23,242 nt of DNA. Source: Candidatus Woesearchaeota archaeon (GTDB lineage: Archaea > Nanobdellota > Nanobdellia > Woesearchaeales > JASKKU01). The position numbers were made by a program, and so were the translations under genes. Below the pieces are notes generated by a model. That model ran no database searches. It was not told the origin of the DNA and saw only the letters and a program-made list of their open reading frames with translations. How positions within the stretch are numbered: position 1 is the stretch's first letter; every line of letters begins with the position of its first letter. The stretch is taken from contig DSBS01000072.1 of assembly GCA_011045925.1 (NCBI GenBank), positions 1 through 23,242 on the forward strand. The letters are read 5' to 3'. Below are positions 1-8,094 of this stretch, in pieces.

Positions 1-933
1 CAGTATTCCCCATTCTATAACCACTAAGAGAAGGCCAAGAATCAGAAAGAAAACAGAAAGGTCAAAAGGAACCTGTCCTTTCTTGATGTCGAAAACATCT
101 CTCATTGCCTCTCCAAATTCATCCCGGTTCTCTGCCCTGAAAAAAGTGCCGCCCGTTTTTTCCGCAATTGCAGCAAGAGCTTCTTCATCCAGCCTTGAAA
201 AGCCGGCTTTTATGAATACACCGCCTTCTTCAGTGCCTACACCTATTGTGTGAATGGGCACCTTTGCATCCTGGGCATAATATACTGCCTCCTCAACCTG
301 GGTTCCAACAGTCGGTCTTCCATCTGTCACAAGAACAACCACGCCTGGCTCGCCTGAAGCAACAACAAGGTTTACAGATGTAATTATCGCCTGGCCCAAG
401 TCAGTTCCCGGAATCCTGCTAATCTCCAGGCCATCAAAAACTATCCCCAGGCGGTCATAATCGGCTGAAAGTGGAGAGACAATAATAGCGGAGCCTGCAA
501 AGCTGACAATTCCCATTTCTGCCCTTATTTCCTTAACCCTGTTAAGAAAAAACTTTGAGAGCTGCCTCGCCACCTCAAACCTGTTAGGCACAAAGTCATC
601 CGCAAGCATTGAGCTTGAGGAATCAATTGCCAAGACATAATTCAAGTCAGAAACTTCTCCTTCATACCAAAGCACAGGGTTGGCTAATGCAAAAACAAAA
701 AACAGTATTGCAAGAACCCTCACAAAAAGGATATCAAAATTAAGGGAGACTTTGTTAGTCTTGGAGGTAGCTCTCTCTTTTGAGTATGTTACTCTCTTAA
801 GAGCCTCAAAATTGGCAAAAAGAAAAGACTTTCTCTTTATTTTTGATGATATAAAAAGATGAGTGAGGATTACCCAGATTATCAGAACTAAAAACCACAA
901 AAACTCTGCATTGTTTATCGTCAAGTATGCCAT
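1..933 (-). CDS. von Willebrand factor A (vWA) domain membrane protein, BatA/BatB-like, C-terminus cut by window edge
   Basis: The reading frame is open from the ATG at 933 to position 1 with no stop, so the C-terminus lies outside the window. About 310 residues are visible. An N-terminal hydrophobic segment (about residues 10-25) and a second one (about 75-92, LAILFFVFALA) precede a vWA domain. The vWA domain has a complete MIDAS metal site: DSSSS after VLAI, the TDLG threonine, and VTDGRPT. A third hydrophobic segment (VFFLILGLLLVVIEW) runs into the window edge. This two-helices, vWA, helix layout is that of BatA/BatB-type proteins encoded next to MoxR ATPases, with the vWA domain outside the membrane. 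It starts 25 nt after the DUF58 stop and is the third gene of a moxR operon. The family is thought to help MoxR assemble or activate metal-dependent client proteins; the client is unknown here. Confidence 0.88.
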   Translation of the reverse strand, partial: MAYLTINNAEFLWFLVLIIWVILTHLFISSKIKRKSFLFANFEALKRVTYSKERATSKTNKVSLNFDILFVRVLAILFFVFALANPVLWYEGEVSDLNYVLAIDSSSSMLADDFVPNRFEVARQLSKFFLNRVKEIRAEMGIVSFAGSAIIVSPLSADYDRLGIVFDGLEISRIPGTDLGQAIITSVNLVVASGEPGVVVLVTDGRPTVGTQVEEAVYYAQDAKVPIHTIGVGTEEGGVFIKAGFSRLDEEALAAIAEKTGGTFFRAENRDEFGEAMRDVFDIKKGQVPFDLSVFFLILGLLLVVIEWGIL

Positions 934-958
934 TTTTCTTAACTGAAAATTGCTTTGC

Positions 959-1837
959 TTATATCGCCATCCTGAAAAAGGATATTATCTTTTTTTCAAA
1001 AGGCTCGGTTGTATTAAGCTCAAGGAAATTCCCCCTTAAAACCTTAACATTATGGATTATCTTTTCTTTTATCTCTCTTGCATTGTTGCTGAACCTGTCT
1101 TTGAACTCCCTTGTGTTGAAAAGCAGGGTTTCTTCTGAATAAGGATCTGAAACGGAAACATCCTGCAGCTCAAGTGGGAGGTCATCATCTCTTGGGTCCC
1201 TAATCATTATAGCAAACAAGTCGCATTTTGAGGTTAAGCCTGCAAGCAGGGTTCTCCAGTTGTCTGGGAGCCCTATAAAATCTGAGACTATCATTACGAT
1301 TCCTTCCCTTTTCATTACTGAATTAACTACTGTTATTGCCGCTTCAAGATTAAACTGCCCGTCATAATGTTTCGGGTTCGAAAGCGTATGGATTATCTTC
1401 CCGAACTGTGCTTTGCCCTGTTTTGGCTTTATCATCGCCTTTACTGTGTCATTAAACATTATTAAGCCTACGTTGTCTCCTACCTGAATTGAGGCAAAGG
1501 CTATGCTGGCAACAACCTCGGCAGCATACTCGCATTTCAGCTTTTCCGTGGATGAAAAGCACATGCTCGCACTCGTATCAAAAAGTATAAAGACATCCAG
1601 ATTTCTCTCTTCAAGGAAAACCTTTAAAAGAAGGTCCTGCGCCCTTAAGCTTGCTTTCCAGTCTATCTGGTTTGAGTCATCCATTGACTCATACTTCCTG
1701 TACCCATCGAAATCAAGCCCTCTTCCCTTAAAAAAAGTCCTGTAGCCCCCTGCCAGCTCACCGCCCACATTCTTTTTGCTCAAGACCTCCAGCTTCTTTA
1801 CAAGCGGCCTGAGGTTTACATTCAGCTCCGTTAGCAT
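959..1837 (-). CDS. DUF58 domain protein (MoxR-associated vWA-like)
   Basis: About 292 residues. The N-terminal half carries the DUF58 hallmark: GRGLDFDGYRKYESMDDSNQ, then IDWKAS and a conserved FLEERN stretch. A vWA-like fold follows, with a MIDAS-type DTSASM motif after FILF and the later strand MIVSDF. DUF58 proteins are almost always encoded directly after moxR and are regarded as part of the same chaperone-like system; they are probably cytosolic or membrane-associated partners of the AAA+ ATPase. The moxR stop is at 1847-1849. A GTG at 1846 abuts that stop directly and would add three residues. I prefer the ATG at 1837, but neither has a clear ribosome binding site. The vWA gene follows after 25 nt. 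No truncation or missing motif is evident. Confidence 0.9.
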   Translation of the reverse strand: MLTELNVNLRPLVKKLEVLSKKNVGGELAGGYRTFFKGRGLDFDGYRKYESMDDSNQIDWKASLRAQDLLLKVFLEERNLDVFILFDTSASMCFSSTEKLKCEYAAEVVASIAFASIQVGDNVGLIMFNDTVKAMIKPKQGKAQFGKIIHTLSNPKHYDGQFNLEAAITVVNSVMKREGIVMIVSDFIGLPDNWRTLLAGLTSKCDLFAIMIRDPRDDDLPLELQDVSVSDPYSEETLLFNTREFKDRFSNNAREIKEKIIHNVKVLRGNFLELNTTEPFEKKIISFFRMAI

Positions 1838-1846
1838 AAGAACCAC

Positions 1847-2869
1847 TCATGGCACAGGTATTTTGCTCATAATCTCGTCAATAACATCAAAAGGCTTAAC
1901 GCCTTCCGACTCTCCCTCAAAGTTTATGCCAATCCTGTGATTAAGAATATGCCTTACAACTCTCTTGACATTAAAAGGCGTAACAAAGTTCTTGCCTAAG
2001 AGAAGTGCATCAACCTTGCTGCTGATGTAAGTGGCTATTGAAGCCCTGGGAGATGAGCCATAGCTGATATACTTGCCAGTCTTGAGCTTGTAATTGTCAG
2101 GGTGCCTGGTTGCATCAACAATCTTAACAATGTAATGCTTAACCTTTTCATCGGTATAAACCTGGCTTACCTTGCTTTGTATGTTAAGTATTGCAGATGA
2201 GGAGAGGATTGGGTTTATGCTGTACTCATCAAATTTTTTCGAAGTAATGTTTGTATCCAGGACCATGAGCTCTTCATCAAAGCTTGGATAAGAAATGAAA
2301 ATCTTGAACAGAAACCTGTCAAGCTGAGCCTCGGGGAGGGGATAAGTTCCAAGGCTTTCTAAGGGATTCTCTGTTGCCAGAACAAAAAAAGGCACTGGAA
2401 GGGGAAATGTTTCCTTGCCAATTGTTGCCTGCTTTTCCTGCATAGACTCCAAAAGGGCAGACTGTACCTTTGGCGGAGCCCTGTTAATCTCATCTGCCAG
2501 TACAATGTTGCTGAAAACTGGCCCTTTAAGCACATAAAAGCCCCTCTCTTTTTCATAAGTAGTGACTCCAATAATATCTGTTGGGAGAAGATCCGGCGTG
2601 AACTGAATCCTTGAGAACTTGCACCCCAAAACTGCTGCAATAGCCCTGGCCAGAAGCGTTTTTCCAAGCCCAGGAACTCCTTCAATCAGAACAGAGCCGT
2701 TTGAGAAAAGGCAGGTCAGAAAGCTATTTACGGTATCATCCTGGCCGATGAATATTTTTTTAATCTCTTTTTTTGTCTCGTCAACCTGCTCTTTAATCTT
2801 TTTTGCTTCTTCAGTAGGAAGAGTGGAATCCATAAAGGTGTCTCGTCTCACATCATATAAAAACTTCAT
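1847..2869 (-). CDS. moxR: MoxR-family AAA+ ATPase
   Basis: About 340 residues. Walker A is GVPGLGKT, Walker B is VLADEINRAPPKVQSALLES and the sensor region is ATENPLESLGTYPLPEAQLD, the usual MoxR signature set. A C-terminal lid domain follows. MoxR ATPases are chaperone-like machines acting with DUF58 and vWA partners, which are encoded directly downstream. The frame extends to 2893, but that start would lie inside the TATA-like element at 2894-2903. The ATG at 2869 is about 29 nt from that element and fits a leaderless transcript; the ATG at 2833 is a less likely alternative. A 22-bp inverted repeat covers the predicted transcription start, so the whole operon may be repressed from there. 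Assignment to the family is firm; the substrate is unknown. Confidence 0.93.
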   Translation of the reverse strand: MKFLYDVRRDTFMDSTLPTEEAKKIKEQVDETKKEIKKIFIGQDDTVNSFLTCLFSNGSVLIEGVPGLGKTLLARAIAAVLGCKFSRIQFTPDLLPTDIIGVTTYEKERGFYVLKGPVFSNIVLADEINRAPPKVQSALLESMQEKQATIGKETFPLPVPFFVLATENPLESLGTYPLPEAQLDRFLFKIFISYPSFDEELMVLDTNITSKKFDEYSINPILSSSAILNIQSKVSQVYTDEKVKHYIVKIVDATRHPDNYKLKTGKYISYGSSPRASIATYISSKVDALLLGKNFVTPFNVKRVVRHILNHRIGINFEGESEGVKPFDVIDEIMSKIPVP

Positions 2870-2890
2870 TCTTAACCGATTAGTTAAGAA
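2869..2890. promoter_or_regulatory. 22-bp inverted repeat, operator-like
   Basis: The sequence reads TTCTTAAC, six spacer bases, then GTTAAGAA: perfect 8-bp arms. It lies between the divergent TATA-like element and the moxR start, over the predicted transcription start of the operon. That is where an archaeal repressor would block polymerase. No candidate regulator gene is visible in the window. Confidence 0.5.
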
Positions 2891-2893
2891 CAA

Positions 2894-2903
2894 CCTTTTA
2901 AAG
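2894..2903. promoter_or_regulatory. Shared bidirectional TATA-like element for moxR operon and divergent gene
   Basis: CCTTTTAAAG has a palindromic TTTAAA core centred near 2899.5. The core is about 28 nt from the ATG at 2927 (plus) and about 30 nt from the ATG at 2869 (minus), both near the distance expected for leaderless archaeal promoters. One element could therefore serve both directions. An additional A/T stretch at 2904-2915 is too close to 2927 to be its box. Confidence 0.5.
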
Positions 2904-2926
2904 TTTAAAAAAATAAGAAAAACAGC

Positions 2927-3604
2927 ATGGCAAAAAGAGGGTTTTTTTCGTTCCTAAGAAAGAAAAGGAAAGAACAGGAAGAAACACCAACCACAGTCCT
3001 GCTTTCTGAATTGAGAACCATCGAAAACAGGCTGTCAAAAACAGACACACACGAATCATGCATTAACTTTATCCATTCACTTAAGCGCTATTATTCTAAA
3101 ATGCTCAAAGAGAGATACACTCTGGCTTTTGAAGAAATTAACAATGAGGTAAAAAAAAGCAAGGCTTTTCCAAGCAAATTCAAAAAAAGCCTGGCTGAAT
3201 TTAACAACAAGATTTCAAAGCTTGAGTTCTCATCAGACCAGATAACAACCTCTGAACTAAATGAGTCAATTAACGAATTCATAAATCTTATCAACGACAT
3301 GGAGAACAGGAGAAAAGAAAACGAAAAAGAGCAGCATAAGAAAAAGACAGAAAAGAAAAGAAAGCCAAAAAGAATGCTGTGGGAAAAGGACAAGACTAAG
3401 CAGGCAATAGAAAGGTCAATAATAAGGGCATACCTATTTCTCGACCAAGCAAATATTGAAGAAGCTGCAAAGACCTATGAAAAGATTAAAAGGGATTACT
3501 CCTTTCTAAGCGAAAAAGAGAAGGAAAAAGTAAAGGGAGACATTCTGGAGCTTTTCGTTGACTTGAAAAAAGAGCTAAATAAGAAAAATAAAGATAAGAA
3601 ATAG
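2927..3604 (+). CDS. Lys-rich helical protein with DUF4129-like pattern and C-terminal helical hairpin
   Basis: 225 residues, very rich in Lys and Glu, with no signal peptide or membrane helix, so probably cytosolic. Residues about 25-125 are helical and follow a pattern like DUF4129, a domain frequent in MoxR operons: LKRYYSKMLKERYTLAFEEI, a short linker, then FNNKISKLEFSSDQITTSEL. A charged linker follows (about 127-150). A C-terminal hairpin of about 60 residues contains IIRAYLFLDQANIEEAAKTY and EKIKRDYSFLSEKEKEKV. Both parts resemble the cytoplasmic tail of the surface protein at 8091-11360. The gene is divergent from moxR and shares its promoter region. It ends in a T-run facing the convergent surface-protein gene. 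I do not recognise a named family. The DUF4129 link is a by-eye inference; a structural or adaptor role with MoxR or the surface proteins is possible but unproven. Confidence 0.75.
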   Translation: MAKRGFFSFLRKKRKEQEETPTTVLLSELRTIENRLSKTDTHESCINFIHSLKRYYSKMLKERYTLAFEEINNEVKKSKAFPSKFKKSLAEFNNKISKLEFSSDQITTSELNESINEFINLINDMENRRKENEKEQHKKKTEKKRKPKRMLWEKDKTKQAIERSIIRAYLFLDQANIEEAAKTYEKIKRDYSFLSEKEKEKVKGDILELFVDLKKELNKKNKDKK

Positions 3605-3636
3605 TTTTTCTGTGATTCAAAAAAACTGGTTTGAAT
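3605..3636. terminator. Bidirectional terminator between convergent genes
   Basis: The 32-nt gap between two convergent stops has TTTTT on the plus strand just after the 3604 stop and a run of seven T on the minus strand (3619-3625). It also has an inverted repeat ATTCAAA / TTTGAAT (3615-3621 and 3630-3636). Oligo-T tracts are the usual archaeal termination signal, so both genes can terminate here. Confidence 0.45.
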
Positions 3637-6600
3637 TCATCTCCTTCTTGGAAGGGTTACCCAGTATATTAATACAACAAACAGTACAAATGACGCGGCT
3701 ATCAGGAACATAATGATAAACGCATTATTCTGAAGCGACAGCCTGATGTCTGTACTCCTTCTGGTTACTGCTATATCCTGAGGCCTTTCAAGAGAAACAA
3801 GATACTTGCATGCTTCTGTAGCAGACTGAAGGATTTCGTCTGCTGTAAAGAATCTTCCCTCCTGAATATGCCTTCTGGCTTCTGAGACCATTTCATATAG
3901 CTCCATGCACTCCCTGTTTGCCTTTAAAAGGTCTTCTGTGTAAGTAACCTTAGTATTGAGCTGAGTTGAGTTGTGCTCGCCTTTTTCAAGAGTAGCCATA
4001 ATTATTTTTGCTGTATCGTTGTAGAAAGGCTCTTGAACCTGCGCAGATATCCATATATCAAACCGACCATGGATGTTCTTTGCTGTTACAAGAAGCTCTG
4101 TTCTTTCCTTATGGCCAGCTGGAATAATATCAAACCGGTCTTTAGTCAGGAAAAGCTCTGCACTCTCATGAGTAGAATTTGCAGACAGCGTGATGTTTTT
4201 AAGCGTATGGTTTCCATAGTTATCTAAAGTTACAGGAACAACTATGGTGTCGTTTGGGTAGAGAGTCATAGATTCAGGAACAAGCAGGTTGAAAGAAATG
4301 AGCTTTGGTATCTCTTTCTCAACTATCTTCTCATCATAAATCACTTCCGTCCTTGTCTGGATCTCATATCTAATCTGTGTCCCTACTTCGGATGGCCTTC
4401 TCTTAACTTCCACATTGAATATGCATGAAGCGTTGGCATTATGCTCGTCACTTACAGACAGGTTCACAGAAACATTTCCAATATATGTTGTTGGAGAAGA
4501 AAGATAAAGCCAGTCATTTGCAGGCCAGGATTGATTTACTGGGTCTGTATCAACCAAAACAGACAGTATTGATGAGTTATAACCGTATGTATGCAAGTCG
4601 TCTTGATCAGGATCGTAAAAGAAGTCATGTATGTAAATCCACTGAGACATGTTTGCTCCCTGAAGTATTGACTTGGATTTTGGAGAGTACCTGAACTCTG
4701 AAGACTGGAGTTGGGGAGAGAATTCCCCGCAATCTGTGTAAAAGTTTATCTTAAACGCCCAGTACCTTGTCCTGGCCGGAGCGTCGGTTATGGTGTAAGA
4801 AAGGCCAAAATGCTCTTCAGACCAATCTGACCACGAAAGCTCGTTTATCATCTCCAGAGGGGGGGAGTTAAGGCCATACCTGTACTGGATGCTCAGGTTT
4901 GTAAAGCAGAGCTCGTTTTCTTCCGTTAGCTGAGCATCAGCAAAGCCATCCAGAAACACTGAAGGGTTCTTATAATCAAAAGACCTAAAGTATATTGGAG
5001 GAGAGATTATGTATCCATCTGGATAATAATCCCCGTGGCTGTCCTGTTCCAGGGAGAAATTCCCTGATTCAAGAAGCTCTACATTCTCAAGGATGCTTTC
5101 ATCAACCCAGTATAAGTCCATTGTTGAATTAAAAACCCTTTTGCAGGCAATCGGTTCCCTGTTTCTGTTAAGAACATAGATTGTCCATTGCAAAGTTGCA
5201 TTCTTTTCATGCTCATCTGTTGCGACCAGCCTGAAGGTGTGCCTGCCTTGGTCATACCAGCCAGGAGTAAAAAGGAATTCCTGCCTTGACTCTGAATTCT
5301 CGGATATAAGCACATCATTGAAATACATCTCAACTGTAAAGTTATCACCTTCGGGATCGGAAACATTAACGCTGAAGTTAATTGTCCTTGTTTCCAAGAC
5401 ATAAACATCTTCAGGAAGATGCTGTGCCGGGGAGAATATCTCAAACTGCGGTGCAAGGTTTTCCGGCCGGATTTCTATTGTAATGTTTTCATAGACATTG
5501 TGTATTCCGTCTGTTATGTTCATTATAATAACCCAGGTCCCAATCAAATCAAGTGTTGGAGTAAAGGTTGCATTAAAGTATGTTTCATAATGAGTGCCCA
5601 TATCAACTTTGGACCTCTTAGTTAGATTAAAAAGCCTAGTATCATTAAGCTGTATGGATATATTGTCATCTTCCCTGTCAAGTATGTATATGTGGACTTC
5701 TTCAGGCTCATTCACCCAGGCAATAATGTTCAGGGTGCTCTTGTTTAGAATAACTTCAGGGGGTGTGTTCTGCTCTGTTATGTTAAGGGTAATTGTAGTA
5801 TAATTGTATGCATCCCAAGGATCAGATACATTAAGGGTGAAGTAAATTAGGCCTGGCCTCATATCAGGAATAAAGCTGATTTCCCCATATGTCCTGGAGT
5901 TGCCTGAGTTGAAAGCTGAAGTAATGTTGAATATAGAAACATTCACTGAAAAGTTTAGCCTATCGTCCTCGGGATCTCCTGCGACAAAGCTCATTTCACA
6001 AAGAGAATACTGCTGGCACTCAAAGTAGGTTTCGAGGTCAATAAAATAAGGCGGATTGTTTTGCTTCACCTGAAAAACCACCACCTGCCAAACGCACAAA
6101 GGCTCATGAATCCCTGCACCATTGTCGCAGACTGAAATGTTTACATAATAATCACCTTCTTCAACCTCTACCCGGGCAATGCTTATAACTCCTGTTGACG
6201 GATGAATATCAAAGAAGGTTGAATTATCGGAGAATGTGAGGATGTCTCTCTCATCCCTGTCTGAAGCAATAGCCTGATAAAAGTAAGAATGGTTAATTCT
6301 TAAGTGTTGGGGGCTTTCTATCTCGTTCAGTACAGGCGGGTTGTTTATATCTATTACCTCAAGATTGAAAGTGCATGTTGTAGTCATGTTCCAGGAGTCT
6401 GTTGCATTTACATGTATTGTGTGGTTTCCAACATGCCTGTCTCTTGGTGTGAAGCTTGCTTCTGCGAGCGTGTTGTTTATTTGGACAAAATCAAAGAATG
6501 AAGCATTGTCTGATATGGTTATATTGTCACCTTCAGGGTCAAAAAACCTTACTTCGATAAAGGTTAGCTGCTCTTCATACGTACTTACATCCTCGCAAAG

Positions 6601-8094
6601 AGTAAAAACCGGAGGGCTATTATTGAATACGGTAAGGTTAAAAACTACTGAAGTGCTAAAAGGACCATGAGTGTCTGTCCTTATATCATTAACAGTTATG
6701 TTTATGGAATGGCTCCCTAAATCAACAATTGAGGGAGTAAAGTTGATCAGCCCGGTATCTTGGTGTATTTCAAACAGGGAAGTATTGTCGGAAAACTGCA
6801 TTGTAAAATTATCCGGGTGATGCGCCTGAACCTGGAAAATAAAAGGAAAACCAGCTGCAGCAGACTGGTTAGGTATTGAAAGTATCAGAGGAGCATCTGG
6901 AATGTTTTCAATAAAGATCTCTATGTTCTGGCTAATGATAAAAGCGCCTTCACTGTCTTCAGCAGTAAAGTTAACCGTGAAATTCCCGAAGTAGCTTACC
7001 AAATAAGGGCCAAAGTAGTATTCTGGCGGTGTGATTGAAGCAAACCCTGTCTGGTTATAATCAACCTCTACATACGGATGATTGCTTGTAAAGTTAATAT
7101 AATCGTAATCATACCCGCATTCTTCAACATCCGGGTCTCTTATGTAATAGCTAAGGTTAAGCACATCTATATTGTGCTCATCCCCTTCCTTTACCTCATT
7201 AATGGTTATGTTGTCAGGAAAGTTCTCATAATGCTCTGGGGGAAGGTTTACCCTTTCAACGTCCACCTGCCAGGACTGTGCATCGGATTCTCCTGCCTTG
7301 TCTGTAACATTCACATAAACTGTCCAGAAGCCTGCATCACAGTGCTCTGGTGTGAATGTAAAGCTGGAAGTTGTCGACCTTGTATTTGCTTCGGTTTTGT
7401 TTTGGGTTGTGTACGGAGAGGAAAGGGTCCAGTTATAAGTCAGAGACTCGTTGTAATAAACTGGGTCTACCTTAAGGTCTGGGTCATTAACAGTTATGCT
7501 AAAAACCAATTCATCTGACTCGTTGATGTTAAGTGTTTCCTCTGTATCCGGTAAATAACTTGTAATTACCGGAGGAGCGTTTATGTTTTGTATTGAGAAA
7601 GTAATAAGTCTTTTGGCCACCATAGCTTCATCATCATAGTAAGTGCATGCATCATTCAGTATGAATAGGACTGAGTGGTTGCCGACATCGCTCTTGTTAA
7701 AGGATGTCATATCTATAAAGCCGCTGAAATTCATAGCATTTGCAACTGTGCTCCAAACGCTCCCGCCTCCCCCGGGAGGAGAAGCTGCTAAGACAAGCAC
7801 AGGGTCGTTATCTGCATCAAAATAATCTATCTGATGAACAAAAGACTCGTTAATTTTGCGTACGATTGTGCCGACAAAAACAGTATCATTAAACACAGGA
7901 GCTGAGTTTGAAGACTCATTAATGCATGGGCCAAGGTACTGTTCATATGTCAGATAGCCGGTAATCATGCCTGTTGGAAGTAAACTGAAGAAATCAGCAA
8001 GCTGAAGTCTTGTTTCAACAGGGAGGGTGTATGTGTACACATAAAGCAAGGCAAGTATTGCTACAATTAGTGAATAAAGCCTGATTTTGTTCAT
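3637..8094 (-). CDS. Giant cadherin/Ig-like repeat surface protein with C-terminal membrane anchor
   Basis: 1485 residues. The N-terminus has a hydrophobic signal or anchor (residues 5-22). Residues about 65-983 are roughly nine tandem beta-sandwich repeats of about 100 residues, each ending in a linker such as INAPP, NNSPP, NNPP or NTPP and often containing DPEGDN- or DREDDN-type acidic turns typical of cadherin-like or He_PIG-like domains. About 50 NxS/T sequons are seen by eye in this region. Residues about 985-1270 hold less regular beta domains. A stalk-type domain follows (SMTLYPNDTIVVPVTLDNYG), then a short helical segment with ANRECMELYEMVSEARRHI, a transmembrane helix (about 1459-1480) and the tail PRRR. 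The chain is therefore probably extracellular, glycosylated and anchored at its C-terminus, as an S-layer or adhesion protein. Its ATG overlaps the upstream stop by 4 nt (ATGA), so it is co-transcribed with the other surface protein. The precise domain families need profile searches. Confidence 0.88.
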   Translation of the reverse strand: MNKIRLYSLIVAILALLYVYTYTLPVETRLQLADFFSLLPTGMITGYLTYEQYLGPCINESSNSAPVFNDTVFVGTIVRKINESFVHQIDYFDADNDPVLVLAASPPGGGGSVWSTVANAMNFSGFIDMTSFNKSDVGNHSVLFILNDACTYYDDEAMVAKRLITFSIQNINAPPVITSYLPDTEETLNINESDELVFSITVNDPDLKVDPVYYNESLTYNWTLSSPYTTQNKTEANTRSTTSSFTFTPEHCDAGFWTVYVNVTDKAGESDAQSWQVDVERVNLPPEHYENFPDNITINEVKEGDEHNIDVLNLSYYIRDPDVEECGYDYDYINFTSNHPYVEVDYNQTGFASITPPEYYFGPYLVSYFGNFTVNFTAEDSEGAFIISQNIEIFIENIPDAPLILSIPNQSAAAGFPFIFQVQAHHPDNFTMQFSDNTSLFEIHQDTGLINFTPSIVDLGSHSINITVNDIRTDTHGPFSTSVVFNLTVFNNSPPVFTLCEDVSTYEEQLTFIEVRFFDPEGDNITISDNASFFDFVQINNTLAEASFTPRDRHVGNHTIHVNATDSWNMTTTCTFNLEVIDINNPPVLNEIESPQHLRINHSYFYQAIASDRDERDILTFSDNSTFFDIHPSTGVISIARVEVEEGDYYVNISVCDNGAGIHEPLCVWQVVVFQVKQNNPPYFIDLETYFECQQYSLCEMSFVAGDPEDDRLNFSVNVSIFNITSAFNSGNSRTYGEISFIPDMRPGLIYFTLNVSDPWDAYNYTTITLNITEQNTPPEVILNKSTLNIIAWVNEPEEVHIYILDREDDNISIQLNDTRLFNLTKRSKVDMGTHYETYFNATFTPTLDLIGTWVIIMNITDGIHNVYENITIEIRPENLAPQFEIFSPAQHLPEDVYVLETRTINFSVNVSDPEGDNFTVEMYFNDVLISENSESRQEFLFTPGWYDQGRHTFRLVATDEHEKNATLQWTIYVLNRNREPIACKRVFNSTMDLYWVDESILENVELLESGNFSLEQDSHGDYYPDGYIISPPIYFRSFDYKNPSVFLDGFADAQLTEENELCFTNLSIQYRYGLNSPPLEMINELSWSDWSEEHFGLSYTITDAPARTRYWAFKINFYTDCGEFSPQLQSSEFRYSPKSKSILQGANMSQWIYIHDFFYDPDQDDLHTYGYNSSILSVLVDTDPVNQSWPANDWLYLSSPTTYIGNVSVNLSVSDEHNANASCIFNVEVKRRPSEVGTQIRYEIQTRTEVIYDEKIVEKEIPKLISFNLLVPESMTLYPNDTIVVPVTLDNYGNHTLKNITLSANSTHESAELFLTKDRFDIIPAGHKERTELLVTAKNIHGRFDIWISAQVQEPFYNDTAKIIMATLEKGEHNSTQLNTKVTYTEDLLKANRECMELYEMVSEARRHIQEGRFFTADEILQSATEACKYLVSLERPQDIAVTRRSTDIRLSLQNNAFIIMFLIAASFVLFVVLIYWVTLPRRR
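5146..7902 (-). repeat. Array of about nine cadherin/Ig-like protein repeats
   Basis: Residues about 65-983 of the surface protein form successive units of about 90-110 residues, separated by N-x-x-P-P or A-P linkers near residues 172, 284, 401, 493, 586, 681, 778 and 881, with a weaker one near 980. The units are divergent in sequence, so this is an old protein-level repeat and not recent DNA duplication. Confidence 0.75.

Noticed and set aside
7078..7518. 146-codon plus-strand open frame inside the giant surface-protein gene
   Set aside because: It is antisense to a strongly supported gene, and its composition fits an out-of-frame reading with no domain.
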